In this document: piece by piece, positions 6,655 to 11,417 of the stretch
Layout of the letters: each line of letters begins with the position of its first letter
Position numbering within the stretch: position 1 is the stretch's first letter
Translations under genes and position numbers: made by a program
NCBI GenBank assembly: GCA_964476895.1
Contig: CAYZCS010000030.1
Span: 1-11,417 of the forward strand
Length of the DNA stretch: 11,417 bases
Reading direction: 5' to 3'
Source: JALYJZ01 sp964476895
GTDB taxonomy: Bacteria > Patescibacteriota > SICC01
The notes under the pieces: model-generated
Database searches by the model: none
What the model saw: only the letters and a program-made list of their open reading frames with translations
Told to the model about the DNA's origin: nothing

Positions 6655-6711
6655 GCCCGGCGAACGTTATCGTGATTCATTTCACAGCCAACGTTCGCCG
6701 GGCCTTTTCTT
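6655..6711 (+). terminator. Intrinsic terminator T2 after gene D
   Basis: Perfect 14-base-pair stem: GCCCGGCGAACGTT (6655-6668) with AACGTTCGCCGGGC (6690-6703), then CCTTTTCTTGTTTTCT. The loop holds a small GTGA/TCAC helix. It closes the C-D unit and insulates the next gene. The right half is nearly identical to T1, including loop bases CACAGCC. Confidence 0.92.
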
Positions 6712-6723
6712 GTTTTCTCATTC

Positions 6724-6752
6724 TCGACAGCGTGTGCCCGGGTCAGTACAGT
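6724..6752 (+). promoter_or_regulatory. Promoter of the unrecognised soluble gene E
   Basis: TCGACA (6724-6729), a 17-base spacer and TACAGT (6747-6752) form a good sigma-70-type promoter directly after T2. The expected start of transcription (about 6759) is only about three bases before the ATG at 6762, so the message is probably leaderless. Confidence 0.6.
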
Positions 6753-6761
6753 AGATACACC

Positions 6762-7214
6762 ATGGAGCAGCCCGAAGTAGACCCAAGATTCTTCAATCGG
6801 AGCGTGGATGCGGAGCCGATAGCGGTAATCGATCCCGAACTGTTCGATCGTTGTCATGCGATTGCCGCCCGCGTCACCCGGGATTGTCCCCGAGACAGGC
6901 TGATGGAGGCGCCGCTACCCGAAGGTACGCTGGCGGTCTCGTGTTTCGAGAGTACGGCCGGGCGAATCGTCCTGTTCACGCGGGAATCGTCGGATGGCCG
7001 GGTTTCCTCGCTCCAAGTGAACGAGAACACGGGGCCGTCCTCCGACCAAGTCGTCGGCACGATCCAGGGCAAAGACAGACTTGGCTTCTTGACGGAGCTT
7101 CGGGCGGCTACCGACGCAGACATCACCGAGTGGAGCGACCTCACCGCGGAGTGCGAGGCGAAGGGTGCGTTCCGAGCCATCCCGCGGACGTTCCACATCT
7201 ACCAGGCGGCGTAA
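6762..7214 (+). CDS. Unrecognised soluble protein, 150 aa (gene E)
   Basis: I do not recognise a family. The protein is acidic and soluble, with no signal peptide or membrane helix. The N-terminal third (residues about 1-45) is mixed in composition. The central part, with EGTLAVSCFES, GRIVLFTRESSDGRVSSLQVNEN and VVGTIQ, reads as a run of short beta strands. The C-terminal part (from about 110) looks helical (FLTELRAATDADITEWSDLTAECEAKG). The start at 6762 is preferred because the frame upstream runs back through terminator T2, and because a promoter lies just before this ATG; no Shine-Dalgarno sequence is present. It stands alone between T2 and the RodZ-like gene, 36 bases before the latter. 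Coding potential is supported by the long frame and neighbour-like codon use, not by homology. Confidence 0.65.
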   Translation: MEQPEVDPRFFNRSVDAEPIAVIDPELFDRCHAIAARVTRDCPRDRLMEAPLPEGTLAVSCFESTAGRIVLFTRESSDGRVSSLQVNENTGPSSDQVVGTIQGKDRLGFLTELRAATDADITEWSDLTAECEAKGAFRAIPRTFHIYQAA

Positions 7215-7236
7215 CAACCGCTTCTTCCGGATGCGA

Positions 7237-7242
7237 TATCCT
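7237..7242 (+). promoter_or_regulatory. Possible -10 box before the RodZ-like gene
   Basis: TATCCT ends eight bases before the ATG at 7251, with no recognisable -35 and no Shine-Dalgarno sequence. If used, this would be another leaderless start. Otherwise the gene is read through from gene E. Confidence 0.3.
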
Positions 7243-7250
7243 AGTGATGT

Positions 7251-8246
7251 ATGCCGCAATTCAAGAAACGAGAACTCAAAAGCGACCAGTCGCTCTCGGA
7301 GCAGATCAAGGCCGTCCGGCGGACGAGCCGGCTGACGTTCGAACAGATCGCCCGGGAGACGAAGATCCCGCAGAGGTACCTGAAGGCGCTGGAGAACGGT
7401 AAGTACGAGGAACTGCCGGCGGAGGTCTATGTCCGTGGCTTCCTTGAGAACTACGCCAAGTTCCTGGGGTTTCCGGAAGACGAGGTCCTGACGCAGTACA
7501 AACGGGAGCGGGGTATCTCGGGGCGGCAGCCACCGGCGTTGTCGCTGCCGAAGCGGTCGATCGAGCAGCCGCGGGTCACGATCACGCCGCGCACCTTGGG
7601 GTATGCCGCTGCCGCGGTGCTGCTGTTCTCCGTGGTCGGCTACCTGATCTCTCAGATCACGGGATTCGCGTCACCGCCGAACCTGGAGGTAGCCGCGCCG
7701 GCTGTCGACGCCCGGGTCGCCGACGAACGCGTGGAAGTCCGCGGCCAGACCGAACCGGATGCGCAGGTCTTCATCAACGACCAGCCGATTCCCACCGACA
7801 CCGACGGCTCCTTCAACGAAATCGTGACGCTTCCGACCGGCACCAACTCGCTCCGGATCGTCGCCCGCGACCCGAACGGCCGCGAGCGGGTGGAGGTACG
7901 GTCCGTGGTGGTCGCGGCGGCGTCCCCCGGGGTGAACCCTACTTCGTCTCCGGAGGTCGCCGGTGCGCTGTTCATCCTCCGGGTCGGCCCGAACAGCGCG
8001 TTCGTGGAGCTCCAGGTCGACGGCAAGAACACGTTCAGCGGGTTGCTGACTCCCAATACCACCCAGACGTTCACCGCGCGCGAGCGGGTGCTTGTGACCA
8101 CCTCTAACGGCGGCAGTACCCGGATGGTCGTGAACGGCGAAGACCAAGGTACGCTCGGCGAAGAAGGGCAATTCCGCCGCGGCGTGCAGTTCCTGGTCAG
8201 CGACTTCGTGACGCCCTCGCCGTCCCCGCGCCCTCAGGCGAATTGA
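7251..8246 (+). CDS. rodZ: RodZ-like helix-turn-helix membrane protein with Ig-like and DUF4115-type domains
   Basis: 331 residues. RodZ proteins link the cell-shape machinery to the membrane; here the role is inferred from architecture. An N-terminal HTH_25-type domain (about 15-80) includes LTFEQIARETKIPQRYLKALENG and VYVRGFLENYAKFLG, which are typical of RodZ. A linker leads to one membrane helix (about 116-138), so the HTH is cytoplasmic and the rest extracytoplasmic. Residues about 144-225 look like a glucodextranase-B/Ig-type beta domain (VEVRGQTEPDAQVFINDQPI, DGSFNEIVTL). Residues about 238-320 resemble DUF4115, the RodZ C-terminal domain, followed by a Pro/Ser tail. The extra Ig domain is absent from E. 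coli RodZ. It lies directly upstream of recA, separated by the recA control region. MreB is not in the window, so a partner cannot be shown. Confidence 0.85.
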   Translation: MPQFKKRELKSDQSLSEQIKAVRRTSRLTFEQIARETKIPQRYLKALENGKYEELPAEVYVRGFLENYAKFLGFPEDEVLTQYKRERGISGRQPPALSLPKRSIEQPRVTITPRTLGYAAAAVLLFSVVGYLISQITGFASPPNLEVAAPAVDARVADERVEVRGQTEPDAQVFINDQPIPTDTDGSFNEIVTLPTGTNSLRIVARDPNGRERVEVRSVVVAAASPGVNPTSSPEVAGALFILRVGPNSAFVELQVDGKNTFSGLLTPNTTQTFTARERVLVTTSNGGSTRMVVNGEDQGTLGEEGQFRRGVQFLVSDFVTPSPSPRPQAN

Positions 8247-8264
8247 CGCTCGGTTGCGCCATCC

Positions 8265-8293
8265 TTGACAGATAGTATACATCTGTATACTAT
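8265..8293 (+). promoter_or_regulatory. recA promoter P1
   Basis: TTGACA (8265-8270) is a perfect -35 box, followed after exactly 17 bases by TACTAT (8288-8293). This is the best promoter match in the window. Transcription should begin near 8300, about 93 bases before the recA start. Confidence 0.85.
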
Positions 8294-8295
8294 CT
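8270..8295 (+). promoter_or_regulatory. Palindromic operator in the recA promoter, probable LexA-type SOS box
   Basis: AGATAGTATACA (8270-8281) and TGTATACTATCT (8284-8295) are perfect 12-base inverted arms separated by TC. They fill the spacer and cover the -10 of P1, so a bound repressor would block the polymerase. recA is classically repressed by LexA through such sites, but the motif is neither the E. coli nor the Bacillus type, and no lexA gene is in the window. The palindrome is seen; the repressor identity is inferred. Confidence 0.7.
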
Positions 8296-8300
8296 ATTCA

Positions 8301-8330
8301 TGCAAGCCGATAGCGCTATGGATGCTTGCA
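8301..8330 (+). promoter_or_regulatory. Hairpin in the recA 5' untranslated region
   Basis: TGCAAGC (8301-8307) pairs with GCTTGCA (8324-8330). Between them is the 10-base palindrome ATAGCGCTAT (8310-8319). The structure would form right at the 5' end of the P1 transcript. A weaker second promoter (TTGCAG 8326-8331, 17 bases, TATGCT 8349-8354) starts inside the right arm. Confidence 0.4.
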
Positions 8331-8392
8331 GTAAGCGACCGACCATAGTATGCTAGAAACCAACAATAACCGACCGAAAGGAGCACGGTATC

Positions 8393-9451
8393 ATGGCAAC
8401 AGTTGCCGCTGAAAAGCCCACCCCCAAGATGAAAGACGCCAAACCCGGAACCGACAACACGCTGCGCAAGGAAAAGGCGCAGGCGGTGGATATGGCGCTG
8501 GCGCAGATCGAGAAGCAGTTCGGCAAGGGCGCGATCATGCGGTTCGACGAGCATTCCAAGATAGTCGTGGAGACCATCCCGACCGGCTCCCTCGCGCTCG
8601 ACCTGGCACTCGGGGTCGGCGGCATTCCCAAGGGCCGGATCATCGAGATTTACGGACCCGAGTCCAGCGGCAAGACCACGCTGGCCAGCCATATGATCGC
8701 GCAGGTACAGAAGACCGGCGGCCAAGCGGCCTTCATCGACGCGGAACACGCGTTCGATTCGGAATATGCCAAGAAACTCGGAGTCGACATCGACGATCTT
8801 CTGATTTCCCAACCGGATGCCGGCGAACAGGCGCTCGACATCGCCGAGACGCTTGTGAAGAGCGGCGGTGTGGACGTGATCGTGGTCGATTCGGTGGCCG
8901 CGCTTACGCCACGCGCCGAGATCGAAGGCGAGATGGGCGATTCCCACATGGGGCTTCATGCCCGGCTGATGAGCCAGGCGCTCCGCAAGCTTACCGGCGT
9001 GATCTCCCGGTCGAACACCACGGTCATCTTCATCAACCAGATCCGGATGAAGATCGGTGTCATGTTCGGGAGTCCCGAGACCACGACCGGCGGTAACGCG
9101 CTCAAGTTCTACTCATCGGTCCGGCTCGACATCCGCCGCATCTCACAGATCAAGGACGGGGAGAACGTGATCGGAAACCGGACGCGGGTGAAGGTCGTGA
9201 AGAACAAGGTGGCTCCGCCGTTCAAGATGGCCGAGTTCGACATCATGTACGGAGCCGGCATCTCCCGCGAAGGAGACATCCTCGACCTCGGCGTGAACCA
9301 GGAAATCGTCGCCAAGTCAGGTTCGTGGTTCGAGTATGCCGGACAGAAACTCGGACAGGGCCGCGAAGCCGCGAAACAGTTCCTGAAGGACAACCCGAAG
9401 GTTGCTACCGAGATCGAGAAGAAGGTGCGCGAAGAAGCAGCTTCAAACTAG
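8393..9451 (+). CDS. recA: Recombinase RecA
   Basis: Forms ATP-dependent filaments on single-stranded DNA, drives strand exchange in recombinational repair, and as a co-protease triggers LexA self-cleavage in the SOS response. The 352 residues begin with a charged tail of about 25 residues, then the oligomerisation helix (AQIEKQFGKGAIMRF). Walker A is GPESSGKT (88-95) and Walker B is VIVVD ending at Asp166. Loop L1 contains EIEGEMGDSHMG, and loop L2 contains FGSPETTTGGNALKFYSS, with the catalytic-type Gln in FINQIR nearby. The C-terminal domain is short and lacks the strongly acidic tail of E. coli RecA. DAEHAFDSEYA replaces the more common DAEHALDPEYA. The start is supported by AAAGGAG about nine bases upstream. 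Regulation is by P1 and the palindromic operator. Identity is certain. Confidence 0.99.
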   Translation: MATVAAEKPTPKMKDAKPGTDNTLRKEKAQAVDMALAQIEKQFGKGAIMRFDEHSKIVVETIPTGSLALDLALGVGGIPKGRIIEIYGPESSGKTTLASHMIAQVQKTGGQAAFIDAEHAFDSEYAKKLGVDIDDLLISQPDAGEQALDIAETLVKSGGVDVIVVDSVAALTPRAEIEGEMGDSHMGLHARLMSQALRKLTGVISRSNTTVIFINQIRMKIGVMFGSPETTTGGNALKFYSSVRLDIRRISQIKDGENVIGNRTRVKVVKNKVAPPFKMAEFDIMYGAGISREGDILDLGVNQEIVAKSGSWFEYAGQKLGQGREAAKQFLKDNPKVATEIEKKVREEAASN

Positions 9452-9568
9452 TCCGGCACTTTCCGCCATCCTGTCGAAAACGCTCTTTAGCTACTATGTC
9501 CTCATCATGTGAAGTTCCCGGTTTCTTGCTCCTAAGCGTTTTCGTACAGGAGTCGGAAGTACCGGACT
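9450..9568 (+). repeat. 119-base imperfect palindrome between recA and recX
   Basis: Outer arms AGTCCGG (9450-9456) and CCGGACT (9562-9568) continue as ACTT/AAGT and CC/GG with one mismatch and one bulge. After a small internal loop, CCTGTCGAAAACGCT (9470-9484) pairs with AGCGTTTTCGTACAGG (9535-9550), with one bulged T. About 28 pairs enclose a 50-base apical region. It spans from the recA stop codon almost to the recX start. No T-tract follows, so it is not a standard intrinsic terminator. A recX attenuator, RNase III target or small inverted-repeat element are possibilities. Confidence 0.75.
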
Positions 9569-9582
9569 GATCAAGCAGCCTC

Positions 9583-10197
9583 GTGCAGATAACAAAGATA
9601 GAGAAGCAAGAGAAACGGGATCGGTACAATCTGCATGCCGACGGGAAGTTCCTGATCGCGCTCGATGCCGGCGTGCTGACCGAGGCGGGGCTTTCCGAAG
9701 GCGACATCCTGACGAAGAAAGCGTTAACGGACCTTGAGCAGCGTGACCGCTTTGCCAAAGCACTGAACCGGGCATACCGGCTGCTGGCGCGCCGCTCGCA
9801 CAGCACGGGAGAGCTTGCTCGAAAGCTGAAGGAACGCGGATTCAGTCCCGCGCTTGTCGGGGAAGTCTGTGCCCACCTCCAAAGGCTCGGCTACCTCGAC
9901 GACCGGTCGTTCGCCCGGCAGTGGGTAGCCTTCAGGGGTATTTCCCGCGGCCCGCGCCTGCTTGCGGCCGAACTCCGGCAGCGCCGTGTTGCCGACGAGA
10001 TTATCAGGGAGGCGCTCGGTGCGCATGGATCCGACCAGACGGAAACCGCCGCCGCCCTCGCCCGGCGGAGGCTTGAGCGGTTCCGCGGCATTCCACCCGA
10101 CGAGGCGCGGCGAAAGGTGGGTGCGTTCCTGACCCGCCGCGGCTACGACTACGTTACGGTACGTACGGTGCTGGACGAGCTGTCGGTCAGCGAGTGA
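9583..10197 (+). CDS. recX: Regulatory protein RecX
   Basis: RecX binds in the groove of RecA filaments and modulates, usually inhibits, RecA activity. The 204 residues begin MQITKIEKQEKRDRYNLH (GTG start), matching the usual RecX N-terminal beta segment. Helical repeats follow: ALNRAYRLLARRSHSTGELARKL, GYLDDRSFARQWVAFR, RGPRLLAAELRQRRV, and a last repeat with RKVGAFLTRRGYDYVTVRTVL. The GTG is preferred because the family N-terminus begins exactly there; no Shine-Dalgarno sequence is evident, so expression may depend on coupling to recA or on the upstream palindrome. It lies 131 bases after recA on the same strand, the common arrangement. Its 3' end overlaps the convergent DUF192 gene by 11 bases. 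Confidence 0.93.
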   Translation: MQITKIEKQEKRDRYNLHADGKFLIALDAGVLTEAGLSEGDILTKKALTDLEQRDRFAKALNRAYRLLARRSHSTGELARKLKERGFSPALVGEVCAHLQRLGYLDDRSFARQWVAFRGISRGPRLLAAELRQRRVADEIIREALGAHGSDQTETAAALARRRLERFRGIPPDEARRKVGAFLTRRGYDYVTVRTVLDELSVSE

Positions 10198-10741
10198 TCC
10201 TGACCGGATCGCCCGGCTGGATCGAATGCTCCTCGGCCCATCCGGCGTTCACTTCGAGTACCCGATCCACCGGCCCCGGCGGACGGTAGCGCGGTAATTC
10301 CCCATCCGGCGTGCCAGGCTTTGGGGGTGGCACTTCGGCCGTCACGTCCGTGACCGTGTCTCTCCGGATCCATACGATGTCGATCGGAAACGTCACTCCT
10401 TTCATCCAGAAACTCGGGGTATCGGCCTCGGCATACACGAACAGCATGCCTTCGCCGTTGCCGAGCGACTCCCGTCCACCAAGTCCCCGCGCCTGCTTCT
10501 CTGCCGAGGCGGCGACCTCGGCCAGTACCTCGGCGCGGTCTATCCGGACCGTTACCCGGGCTTCGTCGGTGAGTTCGGGAGGGGTGGTAAGTATCACGGT
10601 AATCAGAGTAATCAATGCTGCTGCCAGGATAATCAACGCGGCGGTGATGACCGGATTGCGAAGCATCCGACGCCCGACCGTGCGGACCCGGTCACCGTTT
10701 ATTCTAAACATCTGCCGAAGATTTGCCTGGAGCCTTCTCAT
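10187..10741 (-). CDS. Membrane-anchored DUF192 protein
   Basis: 184 residues. A basic N-terminus is followed by one membrane helix (about 31-52), then an extracytoplasmic DUF192 (PF02643) domain from about 70 to the end. Family signatures are EKQARGLGGRESLGNGEGMLF, SFWMKGVTFPIDIVWI and RVLEVNAGWAEEHSIQPGD. The biochemical role of DUF192 is not established; members are small secreted or anchored beta domains. Two starts are possible: Met1 at 10741 or Met11 at 10711. The longer is kept because the frame is open and neither has a clear Shine-Dalgarno sequence. A TACTAT hexamer on the minus strand (10790-10795) is a possible -10 box. It converges on recX with an 11-base tail-to-tail overlap. Confidence 0.88.
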   Translation of the reverse strand: MRRLQANLRQMFRINGDRVRTVGRRMLRNPVITAALIILAAALITLITVILTTPPELTDEARVTVRIDRAEVLAEVAASAEKQARGLGGRESLGNGEGMLFVYAEADTPSFWMKGVTFPIDIVWIRRDTVTDVTAEVPPPKPGTPDGELPRYRPPGPVDRVLEVNAGWAEEHSIQPGDPVRITR

Positions 10742-10896
10742 GATGCAAAGTACCGGCCGTCAATCGCAGGTTGGTCGCCGGATGCATCAATAGTATCATC
10801 GAATGCTGGCCTAACCTTCAGCGTCAGGCTAGTTTGGAGATGCAGCTTAACTCTTCGTTCATCGCGGCCGTCCGGCCGGCTCACAAGGAGGAGCAT
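10742..10896. promoter_or_regulatory. Divergent intergenic region between the DUF192 gene and the desaturase
   Basis: 155 bases expected to hold both promoters. On the minus strand TACTAT (10790-10795) is the best -10 candidate for DUF192. On the plus strand no convincing promoter was found. There is an imperfect inverted repeat, CTAACCT (10811-10817) with AGGCTAG (10826-10832), and a GC-rich GGCCG/CGGCC hairpin just before the desaturase Shine-Dalgarno sequence AAGGAGG (10885-10891). Confidence 0.4.
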
Positions 10897-11417
10897 ATGC
10901 AGACGCAGGACCATGGGCTGGCCGGGGATCAAACGTCCGTGGACCGGGCGGCGCTGACGGTATTCGTCGTCGCACCCCCGGCGGCCCTCGCTACCGGTAT
11001 CCGAAGGCTTTGGAAACGGGAGAAGATCAGCGGTACGGACCTCGCCATGCTGGCGGTCATGCACGTGATCGGCTCACTGGGAATTACCGTCGGCTACCAC
11101 CGCATGCTGACCCATCAGGGCTTCAGAGCACGTCCCTGGCTACGGAAGCTCTTCACCGTGATGGGTTCGATGGCCGTCCAGGGGCAACCCAGCCACTGGG
11201 TCGGCGACCATCGGAAGCACCATGCGTTCACGGACCGGGAGGGAGATCCGCACAGTCCGCACCTCTCTTCGTTCCCGGGCATCCTGGGCAAGGCGGCCGG
11301 AATGGGTCATGCCCATGTCGGCTGGCTCTTCTCGATGGACCAGTCGTCGATCGAGAAGCACGCTCCGGACATCCTGAAGGATGAGGAGGTAATGGCAGTC
11401 GATCTACATTTCGGAAC
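10897..11417 (+). CDS. Fatty-acid (acyl-CoA delta-9 type) desaturase, 5' part (3' end cut by window edge)
   Basis: Integral membrane di-iron desaturase that introduces a double bond into acyl chains and so adjusts membrane fluidity. The 173 visible codons show a hydrophobic stretch (about 18-34), a second one (about 49-66), then His box 1, HRMLTH (68-73), and His box 2, HRKHH (105-109), in SHWVGDHRKHHAFTD. GDPHSPH follows, as in stearoyl-CoA-type desaturases. The third His box lies beyond the window. The start at 10897 has a strong AAGGAGG five bases upstream. An in-frame ATG at 10840 would add 19 residues but has a poorer signal. It is transcribed away from the DUF192 gene. The family call is secure; the acyl carrier (CoA, ACP or lipid-bound) is not decided by the sequence. 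Confidence 0.92.
   Translation, partial: MQTQDHGLAGDQTSVDRAALTVFVVAPPAALATGIRRLWKREKISGTDLAMLAVMHVIGSLGITVGYHRMLTHQGFRARPWLRKLFTVMGSMAVQGQPSHWVGDHRKHHAFTDREGDPHSPHLSSFPGILGKAAGMGHAHVGWLFSMDQSSIEKHAPDILKDEEVMAVDLHFG

Noticed and set aside
4749..6711. The small-gene block as a prophage or conjugative remnant
   Set aside because: No integrase, transposase, portal, relaxase or attachment-site repeat was found; only small membrane proteins are present.
6651..6761. Upstream extension of gene E to an ATG at 6651
   Set aside because: The extension would translate terminator T2 and the promoter of the gene, so the start at 6762 is preferred.
8231..8260. A terminator after the RodZ-like gene
   Set aside because: Only a weak GGCGAA/TTGCGCC pairing with a bulge and no T-tract; it could not be supported.
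9450..9568. The recA-recX palindrome as an ordinary intrinsic terminator
   Set aside because: The right arm is followed by GATCAAGCAG with no T-tract, and the loop is 50 bases.
9496..9570. A 24-codon frame between recA and recX
   Set aside because: It overlaps a -10-like hexamer and lies in the loop and right arm of the long palindrome; it has no ribosome site and no supporting feature.

Overview
The window is a GC-rich bacterial chromosome segment carrying a core cell-envelope, division and recombination cluster. A block of small, unrecognised membrane-protein genes is inserted in the middle. The order is ftsH (3' part only), murJ, ftsK, four small membrane proteins, one unrecognised soluble protein, a RodZ-like protein, recA and recX on the + strand, then a DUF192 protein on the - strand and the 5' part of a fatty-acid desaturase on the + strand. 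The linkage of a short ftsK, a RodZ/HTH protein with an extra Ig-like domain, recA and recX, with murJ and ftsH just upstream, resembles Patescibacteria (candidate phyla radiation, possibly a Saccharibacteria relative). That placement is inference from gene order and protein style, not from a marker gene, and a GC-rich Chloroflexota-type lineage cannot be excluded.

Region 1 (1-4751) holds the membrane protease FtsH, the lipid II flippase-family protein MurJ and the DNA translocase FtsK. MurJ retains some but not all of the arginines important in E. coli MurJ. Region 2 (about 4752-6715) looks different: base composition is visibly more AT-rich, and it contains four short genes, all membrane proteins. 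Each gene is preceded by the same 18-base leader with its Shine-Dalgarno sequence. The genes form two pairs (A-B and C-D), and each pair ends in a strong intrinsic terminator. The two terminators share stem and loop sequence. Genes C and D are diverged tandem paralogues with overlapping ends. This repeated architecture (hairpin, leader, small membrane gene, related terminators) is the most likely undescribed system in the window.

Region 3 (6724-7214) is a single unrecognised soluble protein with its own promoter and an apparently leaderless start. Region 4 (7251-10197) is the RodZ-like gene, recA and recX. recA has a strong promoter whose spacer and -10 lie inside a near-perfect palindrome of 12-base arms, which fits an SOS (LexA-type) operator. 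Between recA and recX is a 119-base imperfect palindrome with about 28 base pairs and no T-tract; it probably controls recX expression. Region 5 (10187-11417) contains the DUF192 gene, whose 3' end overlaps that of recX by 11 bases, a 155-base divergent intergenic region and the truncated desaturase.

Together the recognised genes serve envelope precursor export (MurJ), cell shape and division (RodZ, FtsK), membrane protein quality control (FtsH) and SOS recombination with its modulator (RecA, RecX). No tRNA, rRNA, CRISPR array, integrase or transposase was seen.
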